From contig JABWDB010000003.1 of assembly GCA_019614645.1 (NCBI GenBank), positions 16,143,001 through 16,207,000 on the forward strand: a stretch of DNA of 64,000 nt, written 5' to 3'. This document shows positions 49,411 through 62,072 of the stretch, piece after piece. The notes beneath the pieces are model-generated. The model searched no databases and had not been told where the DNA came from. It worked only from the letters and a program-made list of their open reading frames with translations. The position numbers and the translations under genes are program-made. The first letter of the stretch is position 1; each line of letters begins with the position of its first letter. Source of the DNA: Stratiolaelaps scimitus (taxonomy: Eukaryota; Arthropoda; Arachnida; Mesostigmata; Laelapidae).

Positions 49411-49643
49411 CAATGTTAATGACTGCCTGCGACCAGTGGTGAGAAGAGGCGCTGTGTTCCCATCCAAGAATATCATCTAGGATGAAGCATATGATTATCA
49501 ATATGATTATTCTCCACTGATTATAGGATAGCGCTACGTCCGCAAATTGTTGTCTGTCCGGAAATGCAACTTTCCTTTCGGCCCGTCGTGCAGGAAAACA
49601 TTCACCAATTGTTTCCTTGGTGAGAGCAAAAACCAAGCTGTCT
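49411..49643 (-). CDS. Candidate internal exon of a membrane protein, minus strand
   Basis: On the minus strand GGTTACTTCTACTCGAAG (acceptor, AG at 49645-49644) is followed by an open frame to ACATTG|GTGAGTC at 49411, a strong donor. The exon enters in phase 2 and leaves in phase 1, and 233 bases fits both. It encodes a soluble part including GECFPARRAERKVAFPDRQ and then WRIIILIIICFILDDILGW, a clear transmembrane or signal-anchor segment, followed by SSHHWSQAVINI. The family is not recognised. Confidence 0.4.
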
Positions 49644-50389
49644 CTTCGAGTAGAAGTAACCGCAGTAGCCGCATTTCGAGCATACTTTTTATGACAGCTT
49701 TTCGCTTCGAGGACCCTACAATCGGTGGCATTGTTGCAAGCTGCTGACTCGAGTGGGTGCTGTGTTCTCGAAGAGACTACGGACAACCCGAGCGGACTCA
49801 TACCTCGGACTCGCAAACGCGTCCGTCTGGGACAAAACACAGCGACAACGATAATACCATGCTACAAATGCTACAGCTCGAGTTGTCATGCACATCTAGC
49901 GGCCGGATGCACTTCGGTAGATTATCTGTGATATACGTTAGCTGAGGCGGTTGCGGTAGCCGGACACTTCGTGGCGTGTGTGTGATGTGTGATCGCTCTT
50001 TGACGCTGCTGGCGGCGACTCCACCTCGTATCCCGTCATCCGCTTCGGAGTCAGTCAGTCAGTCCTCCAATATAAAGCGCCAGCAGAGTATACATAGCTA
50101 TTCAGCCGGCTGTGCTGGGGATGGGTTCCTGCTGGCCGCAAACAGTTCAACACACATTAGGATGGAAGCTGGATCCACCAGACGAAGGGCACCATTAGGC
50201 GCGAACAACCTGCCCGCATAACACCTGCCTCCTGTCCGAATGGGCAATGAGTTTGACTTCGAGTGCTTTGAGTAGCAAACCACTTCCATACACATGGGCC
50301 AGCAGATGACGGCAACATTCTCGGCCAATCTAATCCCTAGCGTTTCGTAGCGGAAAACCGACGTTCACGATTTACGTTAGGTCGTTCGG

Positions 50390-50990
50390 AGCTATTTTGT
50401 GCATCGAAAAAACGCCCTGAAGAAAAATAGTTAGAGCTGTTTTTCTAGAATATTTCAGAGACACTCTCATTTATCGTCTACGCACCGGAGCTTATGCTCT
50501 GAGAGCTTGTGAATACTTTTCATTTGGGCTACCGTACCTAATTTCGTTCTTGACAATTTCCTAAACCGATTTGCGTAATGAACCGCAGAATTTTCAATGC
50601 ATGGAAACAACCATAATCACAAGAGCTAACATTTGAAGAATATACAGTTTGAATCAACTATTGAATATCGTTGGTCTCCATTCAGTTCATTATTACGGTG
50701 AGATTTTCGACGTTATTATCGAGAGGCCACACTGAGTGCTTGCCATTTGCGTGTCATTTGTTTCATGAGTCTATTTAAGGCCTCGAGTCGTTTAGGAGGA
50801 ACCCATTTGGCTTTTTTTTTATTCGTCATTGTCTGTATTTGCGTTATCACTCCGTAATATGTGGCATACGAGATTCCGGAGAGCTTAAAGTCCTGAAGTT
50901 TACTCGAAGGCTACGGTAATTATCGCAACTCGTTCGCTCGGGAGATGTCCTGAAGTGAAGTCAACTGCTCTGTGGTCCCCAACAGATTAT
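50390..50990 (-). pseudogene. Second, more decayed copy related to the 48.3-kb mariner-like remnant
   Basis: The block AATGCATGGAAACAACC at about 50598-50614, followed by RTAATCACA, is shared with 48653-48680, in the same orientation and at the matching place in the transposase. Downstream similarity decays, with stops in all frames. Toward 50800-50840 the minus strand reads KKAKWVPPKRLEAL, resembling the W-V-P linker after the mariner DNA-binding domain. The copy therefore seems to retain traces of both ends of the gene but no open frame. Confidence 0.5.
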
Positions 50991-51028
50991 AAAAATATTC
51001 TGAAAAAAATTAATTTCACAAAGAATAA

Positions 51029-51031
<3 letters not shown>

Positions 51032-51063
<32 letters not shown>
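51032..51063. repeat. (TA)n microsatellite
   Basis: Thirty-two bases, 40-odd bases beyond the decayed mariner-like copy. Confidence 0.9.
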
Positions 51064-51064
<1 letters not shown>

Positions 51065-52424
51065 CGACTCACACAAGTTTAGCTTGGATTCAAAGCAAGC
51101 TACATGGTCTAATGGTCTCTATGCCAAACAATAGATGAATAGCAATTTGACGTCGTCTAACGTTTAAGCGTTTACTATTTACGCGCATCACTGCCAACAA
51201 CAGATTGGCACTCAACGCGGAAACGTGGTAGTCCCTCCTTGCTCCATAAGTTCAGGTGGCATATTGCATCCGGTGCTGTTCGGGTCAGCCCCGGGCTGCA
51301 AGCTGGTAGTAATGTCTTTCACAGCGTTGCTGTCTCTGTCCGCTACATTCTGTGAGGTGACTTAGATTCCGCTTCCGTGCGTAAAATTATCGAGGGTTTC
51401 ACGTTGATACCAGCTGGGCGAGAGTCCACCGTCGACATTTCGGCCACACATGGCGCGTGGGCGACCAGTTCGGCATTTGCATTGTAGGGTTAGTTGATAC
51501 TTATGGTGTTTATGTAACATAAAATATTTTGTGTTTATTTATATTCGGAAAGACAAATGTATACAGTTGAGTGAATGCTTCCTATTGCATTCTATTGTAT
51601 ACAGTATTTCACACTGAAATCAGCAGCATCAGCTGCTGAGCCAGCAACGAACCTTTCGAAGTGTCCACTTCATCGTTTCGTAGTTGCTCGTTTACGGTCG
51701 CACAGCGAGCATTACAAGCTAATTACAAACAATGATTACAACAAGGTAACTAACTGATTGACTTGCAACTAGAATGGCGGTTTCGTCCTTTTCAATTCGC
51801 AAACACGTCGGCGTTCCATTTTTTAATGATCTAGCCAGAATTGGCGTAACTATTGAACACTAAACGTATCTAGTGTCTTATAATACGGCAGCTACCTTGC
51901 GCTATTATCATATTAGAATAATTGCATTGGTATTCTTTCATTAAGAATTACTTGCCTACCCACTGCAAATTGATTACGCATCACCGCCGGACCACCCGCT
52001 CGAAGTTTATCATTATCATTTAAGGACATGATAAGGCATGATATCGGAGATGTTCATTGTCTGCCCCGCGGGTTAAAGTGCCTACATAACATGGGGTCAC
52101 TTGAGCGGAGTGTTTTCGCGTCACCCCCCACCCCTCTGGGGTACCTTGGGACCAACATCCAGCTGAACATTTCGCTGGCCCCGTTACAGCGATCGACGTC
52201 GCAGGGATATGAAAATCTACAATTTGGACAGTACAGTACAGTCGGAGGCTAATAATAAGAAGCCAATTTTACGAATTACGTCACTTTATAAGCAAAACGT
52301 ACACGTCAATAGCCGTCACATATCACCCTATTTCACGGTGTTTCGTTTATTGATAATCAACAATAATCTTTTAATCGTAAGTTCTGCTCGCCTGGAATCA
52401 CCCGACTGAAACTTTAACGACTGC

Positions 52425-52426
<2 letters not shown>

Positions 52427-52459
<33 letters not shown>
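52427..52459. repeat. (TA)n microsatellite
   Basis: Thirty-three bases. Confidence 0.9.
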
Positions 52460-52460
<1 letters not shown>

Positions 52461-52892
52461 CAATAATGAATGGCGATGGTAATGCACTCACTTCCGGACA
52501 CCGAGCAGGCAGAAGCCTCTCAGAAGTTTCGCTTTTGATGGTGAAAAATTCATTTGGAACGCGGCATTCGACGCACAGGGCCCGCAGCAAGGCCGTCGTA
52601 GCAGACACAATGATCTGATGGAATACATCGAACGACGGCTTGGTGCTTACTTGGTAAATAGACGATACGCCGCATGGTGGACGGCTGCTGGCTCGAAATA
52701 TGAAATGAATGATGATCAATTGGGTTAATTATACACCGTGTGGCTGGCCGGGTCATATCTAGTCGCATCCGCTGTATTGCACTTGTGAAATGGAGCCGTT
52801 AATTACTACGTGACTGTGGCAGCACTGCAGTCGCTTTGATGACGGCGCTGCTGCGTATTTAGATCATTTTATAGTGCCACACTTGTACCAAG

Positions 52893-52928
<36 letters not shown>
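52893..52928. repeat. Compound (TA)n(TG)n
   Basis: Nineteen bases of TA then eighteen of TG. Confidence 0.9.
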
Positions 52929-53774
52929 ACTTTACCAGTTAATGTTGCTGCCGTTGCTCTACGGCCGTTCTCGATTAGCGAGAAGCCTAAATGCATGAAC
53001 GAGACGAAGCGCAGGCGATCGCCGGATAGAGTTGTTTTTTGTTTCGCTGATAACTAAGCGCCGAAGGCTGCTGCTGCTGCTGCTGCTGTCGGTGTTGTCG
53101 GTGTTGTTGTTGTTGTTGCAAACAGCTGCTGCTCTTCCTCATCGTAAAAACGAACGTTAGGCTTGCACAATCGCGATACGATGCCGAGCGCATGTCATTA
53201 ACCGCGTAGTCGTCAGCTCGTCTTTGTTGCTCGCCGAATGTTCCATAGGAGACCCATGGTGGTGATACCTTCGCCAAGCGGTGGCGCTCGCCAGGCGGAC
53301 GAGGAACACTGGCAACAGGAGTAATAGCAGTAGTAGTCGTAGTTGTAGTAGAATAATGGTGAGGATTTATTATACAGCCGTGTCATAAACTCTTCGACGG
53401 GTCGAGTCTCGAGTGTACGAATCATCAGCAGCAGTAACAGCAGTAACAGATGCTCGACATAAACGAGCACGTTGCGCGTACTGTTGCCCATCGCAATGGG
53501 GAGAGCCCTCGGTATTTTAGTCAATGAAAGCAACAGGAGAACAACGAGGAGGCGGAGGAGGAGGAGGACTGGGCGGTGGCGGCGGTGACAGCAGCAATAA
53601 CAACAACAACAATAGTGCCAAATGTTGACCATAGATCAAGCGTATTTACTGTGGGAACCGGCTGGAATGAAATTCGAATGGACACAACGATCGTAGCTGA
53701 CTGATTTGAAGTCCGACACCATTCGCTATCACCTGATTCGAGCCGCGTTGAGGAGATGATCTGCGAATAGGTTC

Positions 53775-53777
53775 TAT

Positions 53778-53868
<91 letters not shown>
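53775..53868. repeat. Longest (TA)n microsatellite in the window
   Basis: Ninety-four bases with a single AA slip near 53791. Such a tract can extrude as a cruciform and is prone to length change and assembly error. Confidence 0.95.
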
Positions 53869-53870
<2 letters not shown>

Positions 53871-55976
53871 TTTAGTTGTACACTGCTCTATGTTGCATCC
53901 CATTCAAAGATTACTTATAGCTAACTTATACTGTTCTGAGCCGCAAACCTGCCTCAGTGTTCAATGACTACGTACAGACACACGATTAACCGCAATAACA
54001 ATCAACACCTTGAACTTTCTGTACAAACGTCTATCTGAAGATGATGGCTTCGAGCAAATCTGGCGGGGATTCTCTTTTGGGATGCGTCGCCACAAGGTCT
54101 TCATCATTTTTTAGTCGCAATGACGTTGTTCATCAGCCGTGCGGCTGTTCATTATAACCATTGTAGAGTTACATTAAGGCGATATGTTGACAGAGAGCAT
54201 CTCTGTGAAATCAATGTGCCAGCCTTTCTAAACACAACGGGGCTTAGAGGTCTTTCGACTGGGGAGTTAATTATTTAAGGTAGCTAGTTGCTTATTCACG
54301 TTATCGCCTCACGGATGTGACGTGTACACGTATTGATCTTTCACTTGTTCAGAGCAGTGCCACAGGTTAGTCGGCAGTCGGCAGACGATTGCTATACATA
54401 TGTTGCCGCAAATTGAATTAACGTTTGAATGTCGTACGTTGATATTGCGTTCTGACGATGTTGACTGATCCGCGGACACACGTTGACCCGCGGAGACTAC
54501 TGTCGTTAGGATGGCGTTGTATTTTTCTCGAAAACTCTTCTCGATTTGGCAATCTATTCTAGTATTGGGGGCTGAATAAGGAGCACTCATTGGCTGTGTA
54601 TACAATCTTCATGGCACTCGAGTAACTCTATCGAATGCTCTATCGCATTGTAAAATATGAGAATATTAGCTAGACATATAAACCGAATTCGCATCAGTAA
54701 CAATGATCACATCGTACCACTATGAATGCCATTAAGAACGGTTACTACCAATTGCCAAGGTAACGAATCTGGCAGGTGTTTAGGATGGCCAACTACCTGC
54801 CAACTGTTTGGTACAATTTCTTGAAATGTTCATATCATCGACTTGCAGCAACAAATGAAATAGCAATCGAATAGCAGTCTTGCCGCGTGCGTTTAACGAC
54901 CACCATAGACATATAATCCATTTGGGTGCCTTTTTGAGACAGCGAGGAAAAGCAGCAACGTATACAGAGCTCTGTTCCACGGAGCGGAAGGACACTATCA
55001 CGCTTCGATGAGCACCACCACCACCATATTTAATTATTCTCACGAGCATGTATGCGTGCGGACAATACGAGGTTAAGAGCTGCCTCGACCGTAGTTTGAT
55101 CTCGAGCAGAACCTTACTCCGATCTGTTTATTCCTGTGCCCTTATAAACGATTCTCAGCAGGCCACGATCCTGCGAACTTGCGGAAATATGACAATGCAT
55201 GGGTGTATACGCCAATGAGGGAACGCTTTGCACTTGCAGCACTATGCGGCCATACAAAACGCTTATCTGTAGGATAGCAAAGGTTCTCCCATATATCCAC
55301 TATTCATGTGAAGGCTGGCCTAAAACTTTCTAGCCAGTCAAGTTCACTTTGTGTTTCCATCGATCTTAATCAATCGTCAAAATGAATAACGCTTACAAAC
55401 GATACTCGAGGCGAATTGCAGCATAGCTTGAGTTCATCCCTCATATGATAACGAAGGTAACAAAGTTAGCCTACCACATTATTCTTCAGACTAATTTTGT
55501 TCTCATTAACGCTGGATGCACGTATCGCCCAGTTTTGGTGCCTGTAGTGGTGCGGATACGGATCAGTCACTCATAGGAACACGATCTCGATGATAAGAGC
55601 GGTTGCTTGATGCCAGTTGGAGACAGGCCTTTACCTGAAGTGATATGCAATAAGTTTCAGGTCAAAGGCCAGGATAAAGGTCCAAGGAATTAGTGTGTAT
55701 GAGTCTCACACTATCGTGGCCAATAGCCTAAAAGTCGTGAAGGGCCAGTGTTTGGCCATGATAGAATTAACTACGAACTTCTCGAAAAAAACAAGGCTAG
55801 TCCTTCTTAAAAAGAAGCCAGTCCTTCTGGAGTGTAGCGTAGATCACACTATGACAGTTCGCCCCATCACTACACTAATACTAATAACCAACCTGTTCTG
55901 TCTATTATGTCCGTTTGACCGATGCTGTTATCCATGTTCACTATATCGTTGTTGCTGGTGTTTGTTGTCGTTGTCC

Positions 55977-56060
55977 CCTGGCTGGTCTAGTGGTGAGCGT
56001 CTTGGACTGATAGACCAGAGGGACGGGTGTGTTGGGCTCAAATCCTGTCAGACGCGGAGA
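55977..56060 (+). repeat. tRNA-like sequence, probable SINE head
   Basis: GGCTGGTCTAGTGGTGAGCG resembles a pol III A box in a tRNA 5' part, and GGGCTCAAATCCTG about 38 bases later resembles a B box. No full cloverleaf forms: the acceptor stem does not pair, so a working tRNA is unlikely. Confidence 0.4.
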
Positions 56061-56177
56061 ATCTTTAGAGTCCCTTATCATCTTTCTTTATCCAAAGATT
56101 CTTGCCAGGTACGAGTAAGGCAGAGAATAAGCAAAGGTGGCCCCGACAGGTCCTCATAGTAATACCTAAAGGTTAAA

Positions 56178-56228
56178 AGCTGAGGCCTGTGAGATAGGGG
56201 AACAGCTGAGGGTCCGCTTGAAAAACAG
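56178..56228 (+). repeat. Dispersed repeat, copy 2
   Basis: This second copy of the 51-52 base repeat (GATAGGGGAACAGCTGAGGG core) lies about 120 bases after a tRNA-like sequence, which may make it the body or tail of a SINE. Confidence 0.85.
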
Positions 56229-59200
56229 GGGGTGTTTATTATTACCGGCCCTCAGTCCCACATAGCTACAACATAGCCCTAGTCGCGGCTCATCAGGCGG
56301 GATCGACGCGTTGCGACAGCACATTTTGTCAATGAAAACTAGAAGCCATTCTGAGTAGCCTAACAATAGTCTAGTGGCTGTGCAGCCGGAGCACGTTGGC
56401 CCATTTTGCGTTTGCTGCTCATATGTTTGTCTGTGTCTGTATGAGAGAGAGACAGAGTGACTGCGCGGACGGAGAAAAATAGCAACCCCGCAATAGTGGT
56501 AAAAGCCAGTAGTACATCCTCGATTCCAGCGCCCCGCCGTGGTCGGTCTATCTATACGTCTATGGGTGTTCGCGTCAGATGAGAGCAGTTCACAAGCGGA
56601 ACCAATCCGCGTTGCCTGACCGCCGAACGAGTTGCTTGCGAGCCTGCAACGACGATGTTTACAAACAGTGAAACCCTATGAAAGAAAGAAAGATAGGTGT
56701 CAGAGAGGCTATAGGCCCCGCACAGCGGAGGCGGGCTCAGCTTCGTATATATACATATTGGGAATAGTATTCGAAGATATATTTGGGTACTTTAAGGCAA
56801 GAAAAACAAAGGCAGACATAGCTAGTCGGGCTGAAAACCCCTTTCGAGGTGAAGAAACGTGTCACGCTTGGAGTAACTCCATGACGGCGAAGAGGAAATG
56901 CTCGTGAAATACATATATAATCGAGCATAATAGATGAGGTTCAAAATTGCGAAGCACACAAAAAGCAGCCTATACTTATTCTCCCTTGTATATATAACTT
57001 ATAGTATTTAAGAACGTCCGAAGCATCCGGCATATTGGCAAACAATACGTGAGTTCGCACACGATCAGACTATTGATGGTGCTGCGTGATATGGTTAACA
57101 CAGTTGACGCTGTCATCCTGACACGCGTCCACTAGATTGTATGCTATTTTGGGACGTTGTATGTAGTGGCTACAAGCACACACACACACACAAACACAAG
57201 AGGGACAGCCGTCTGAAGGCCGATAAATGGACCTGGAGGTGGTTTATAAGAACTTCTTGTACTGGATACAGATTTTAATGTGCTTATTACTGTTGTATAT
57301 ACGAATCGAGTGTCAATGCTAAGCCAGCTATCGCAAAAACATATAAGCCATATATGAGCCGTCCTTGCTCAACCGAGCCGACTATATCGAACAGAATAAT
57401 CCTCCAACGAGTTGCAGGAGATGTTCTATTATTATTATTATTCTTATTTTTATTATTAGATGTGGTACGGGCCATAATTTTATTATTATTGTCGGACGCC
57501 CAACGACTCGATGAAGGTGGTGCGACTCGTGTCGCTGTCACTCGTTGTCGTCTTTGTGCTGTATTCGCTCACCACTGGCGATGGATGGCACTTCTCATGA
57601 TGAACGAGCTTTGGACGTGATCTACACACATCTACTTCTTTGTCAACTTACTGTGCCCTACTGGACACGTCTACCTATGCATGGGTCGGGCGCTCGCCTC
57701 TTCCGTCTGAGTTGTCGCCTGATCAAGTGGGCCGCTGTTCGCGTTAGGAAATAGGTATCCTGTCCAGCAGCAGGCATCGTTTCACCGGACAACTCTGTAG
57801 ATCAGTAGTTATTCAGGCAGACAGAGGCGGATCGACGTTAGCAACAACACTAACAACAAGCGACCACATTAACGAATAGCGGTCGCCACGGTGGCAGATG
57901 GCAACTACTACTGCGGCTGTATATGCTATTTGTATTTGTTAGTTCGATAAAAAATCAAACAAAAAACACTAGGATGTCATTATAAGAAGATGAGTCAAAC
58001 CACGAATCTGGAACATCGACGATTTACAATCTGTATTAACAAGGCGAATCAAGAACCGCACGAACTATGTCGACATGCCGACAGTCATTTGGCGCGTTGA
58101 CGAGGTTCGACCAAGGAGGCCCAAAACCCATAGATCGATTGCAGGGCAATCGCTAGTCTGTATTCTTCTGTTATTGAGATTGTAGCAAGTGGTAGGAAAT
58201 AAGTGTTGGCTCGTATGCTACTATGAAGCTTGGCGAATTTGCAGTTCTATTCTAACGCGACCTTGATCGGTATGACCTCTCTAAGATATTGCAAGCTTAG
58301 ACGATATAATGATTGCAAGTCTGCGACGTTGACGTTTACCGATGAAGGTATAGGCGTTTGGAGCAGGCCTTCTTGGAGCGGTGTTTCAATTTGTCGAGTC
58401 GACATCAATTCTCATCATATCACTTAGGGCAAGCCAGCTTAGAGAAAGCGGGCTCGCTGCAAGCCTGCTTCTCATTGAAGAAGAATCTCTGAATGCGGTC
58501 AAGCTGTTTTTATATTATTCAGCGTTTATCACAGTGGATGATTCATGGGATTGACACGATAAATGTCGAACCCTCGCGTTGACAGGACAACTGTATACTT
58601 CTTGCTGTATGATCTAACTTCACTCATTAATAACGAACACATAACGACCCAATAGATGAATGGATGAATGCCACATGAACTCTGTGCAACTCCCACTTGA
58701 CGCGAGTTGAGACGGATGTGGACACTTACACCCACTCGACTCGTTATGAGGCTGTTCTGCTGCTTCAAAATTCGTTCAGTTGGTCTGCCTAATTTAGAGA
58801 GAGTAATTTATGTCGGTGTTCTTAACGTGTTTAGAGGGCGACGGGGTCTATTCTATGCATGTATTTTTTTATAGTAAAAATACTCCATCCTGACACATCC
58901 TCATTCGATTCGTAATGTCGGAGCCACCGTTGACATACTGCGACCTTGAATCAAATCGAGGTGAAACCGAACCTTGAAATCGCACTCGAATAACATGTGG
59001 CTTGGTTCAATGCCAACATTATTGAACCTTTGAATATGCTGTGGTTGCAAAATAGGCGCCATTTAGGCAGAAGCGTGGTACCGATGAGTTCAGTAGTTCC
59101 TATCTTCGCTGTGATATCGAATCTTGGGGTTTTGTTATTTACGTTAAAGATGGCTGGTCGTTTTCCTGGGTACGATGTCAATATTAGCTAGCGACCGATC

Positions 59201-59703
59201 TCCTAAATGTCCTCAATTAGTTCATCCTCCTGGAATACGTTTGTATATTGGTCATGGCAAGTACAGATTGTACATACCAATTTTACGTGTAGGAACACTT
59301 TATGAACGACTGGTACCGTCACAATACAATATACAGTTAACTTATTAAATTACTTGCAGTTACTTGTTAATAATGCCATCAAAGATCCGAGGTTATGCCC
59401 TGCTCCAGGGCAGCGAGCCCAGCGCGAGGGTTATTTTACTACAATACACTACACGACATAGCGGATTGTCGTCAGCGAATTGTCGTACGCATACCATGTG
59501 TACATATTGAAATCGAGCGACAACAGGGAAAAAACACTACATCCGTTTCAACACAGTCTGTTCCAATGTATCGCAGTTTACAAAAAGGCCTCTTTCAACG
59601 CCCCCCTAGTGTTCACAATGAACACGAAACGCGGCGCAGAGCAAAAGCAGTAACTGCGGAAATCGAAATTCGAAGATAAGGTCCGGGTCCGTTGCTTGAT
59701 CTG

Positions 59704-60021
59704 AAAATCTGAAAACCGACCCCGGTTCTGGGCGTACAGCTGCCCCGTTTTTGTATCGCCCACAAACCTCAATCGAGAAAATCCTAACCATGAAGTGGCT
59801 ATCAGTAGGCTAGCGGTGGACGTGGTCAAAGAGAAAATAAGCTTCATTTCAATGTACTCAGACATAGTAGCATGGTTCAACAACGGACATGATCTCACGC
59901 ACTCAGAGCGGATCAGCCGGCGCCGAAGAAAGGCATCGGCGGAGGGGGGGCTTCTCGGGAAGAACAACGATCAGATCACGACGGCAGCAGTAGCAGCAGC
60001 AGCAGAGGAAAATCATTTCTA
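59704..60021 (+). CDS. Coding-like open frame, either strand
   Basis: Opening after a TGA, the plus frame reads about 105 codons with a well-composed segment (FWAYSCPVFVSPTNLNREN, HEVAISRLAVDVVKEKISF, then YSDIVAWFNNGHDLTHSER) and ends in an Ala run from a GCA repeat. The minus strand has a longer competing frame (59578-59967) with a signal-like start. No splice sites were convincing. It may be a decayed gene or exon. Confidence 0.22.
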
Positions 60022-61407
60022 GGACCAATATGAGACCAATCCGGCGGTCGCCTCTGAGAGCGCACCAGAGGTCGGGACAGCCAGCGTCTGTCTGATTGTC
60101 TCAGAGTTTTCCCTTCTTGGAGGTATAGGAACGGAACGTAGTTATGACAAAGATGTGGTCGCTGTTGTTCACAGGTCGTTACTCTGCTTCTGATCGATCA
60201 GATTGTGGCAGGTTAGTGGTCCCTCCTGATGAGGAAGGTATTGCTTGTTACATTTTCAGATCTGTCCACAGCGCGCTTCGTGCTAGCTGATTCAGGTGAT
60301 GCTGTTTCTCTATGTCGAACAACACGCGGTTGAACGCCTTCGAAGTTTTCGTCGGGGGCTAGGTGAAAAGGGCTGATATATTCGAATTATATAGATAGGG
60401 CCACAGGAGTCCAATACTATAGCATTGACACCAGGACAAATGTCATTTTGAGTCGATTTTGGGTACACTTTTCACCACGAATCAGTGGATAACTAAGCCA
60501 CAACAAAATCTTTCTCTACGAGAATTGAACGGCGGCAGGTAATTATCATTTACATTGAGTTTTGCTGCATCATATCATGTTGGCTGCTCGTAGTACCAAC
60601 TATATAATAAAGGGCAGCATGAAAAGGGTTTGTTATAAACTTCGCGCTGATAACTCATTAGTTAGCTCATGCTCATTAGTTAGTTCAGAAGCGAGCTTCG
60701 ATTATAATGGCGTAGTCTGGAGACAGATTAAATGGCCAGGTTCTTGGTATGTCTACATGATGATGTCTAGTACCGAGCATGCAAATACAGACGTGGACAA
60801 GCAAAAACTATATTTGAGACTTCGCCTAAATACGATATAGATTATCGCTAGAGTCTCCTAATCTTTGGTCTCATGCAGCGTGCAAATCGTACGAGATAGT
60901 CGCAAATGGTTCAACGAGAATTAAGCAGATTCCCGAACTAATCTTTTACGATAATGCCATAGTGAACGTTCCCTCTAAGTATGCCATGGAGCATTAGCCT
61001 CTCAGACAAAGGGGTTTCGGATTTTCCATCATGATGTATTTAGCTTCTGTCTAATGATTCTTACTTTACGGCCTTTCTCTTTCTCTCTTCCCCTTCCAAC
61101 AATTGTGCTTCGCTAAAAGCTCCATAGGTATCTCTATAAATAACACAGATATAGATATAAAAAAAAGACAAATAAATACAAATACATTTCCGATAGACAT
61201 TTCACTTGTGTAATAATCATACGCTTATTAGAGATACAGTCATCTTGAAGTTGAACTCATCCACTAACCCGCGGCACCCATCACCTTCGATGTCAACACC
61301 GACGGGCGTTTGCTTGTCTTGTTGCATTAGTAATCCCTGATATTCCTTCACGGTATCTGCAGTCTCTGCCCGCGCCGACCGCAGCAGCACGAAGGACATT
61401 TACTCAC

Positions 61408-61614
61408 TGTCGGTGATCTACTGTAATCTATTGATCGTTTTGCATCGATCGCCGCCAGACGAAGCGGTGAATTATATATCAACCGAATCGTTCTGCTTTT
61501 CCTCGGCTGGAAGGCAAGACGACAGTCGCTCGTATGCACACGACACGATATCAGGCTACACACGGCAAGCTCGCGGCGTTTTTTTGCCCAACCACCTCGC
61601 CAACCCCGCTGCAA
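61408..61614 (-). CDS. Weak candidate exon with strong minus-strand donor
   Basis: The minus frame through RLIYNSPLRLAAIDAKRSID ends at CCGACA|GTGAGTAAATG (61408), a strong donor. Eleven bases further in, a new ATG (61399) opens a 60-codon frame to a stop at 61217. An exon ending at 61408 and a gene starting at 61399 cannot both be right. The plus strand is open over 61413-61811. Confidence 0.22.
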
Positions 61615-62072
61615 ACTCCCCAGCTCACTGCAGCCGTCGCCGCAACGGTGCTGCGACGGCTGATGTTGCTGAGCTGTCTAAATTTTGCAAATACAAAGAA
61701 ACAAAAATGCAAAATGAGGAAACTCGTTCAGCTGAACGAGGACAAATAGAGAGAGGGGGAGGTCGAGAGAGAGAGAGAGAGAGAGAGAAAGCCGCGATTG
61801 CAATGACGTGACAAGATAAATTATCCGTTACATTTCCATCGTGATCACTTTCATTACGGAGGAACACGGGCTCTGGCTGTCGACGGTACCCGCCATCATT
61901 TGTAATAGTAAATGGTATCTTGGCAAACAGCTTTCTCTCCCTCTCTCTCTCGCCGCTACTGTGTCATTGAGCGATCAACCAATAATAATAATAATAATAA
62001 AAGTGATGATAATGATATTAAGTACAGTAGCATCAGTAATTCATTCGTAGGCAATCTGGTCAATCTGGCATT

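Larger units (their letters stand above)
50991..59700. other. Repeat-rich stretch without a supported gene
   Basis: It holds several TA tracts, CTG/CAA runs near 53065-53120, an AT-codon run near 57430-57490, and the SINE-like block near 56.0-56.2 kb. Frames such as 52987-53277 and 53213-53632 (minus) reflect Gln, Leu or Tyr repeats. Confidence 0.35.

Noticed and set aside
53646..53903. Open frame with a long Ile-Tyr repeat (also 2210-2569, 9168-9824, 24758-25006, 40097-40318, 45816-46016)
   Set aside because: These are translations of (TA)n microsatellites, not proteins.
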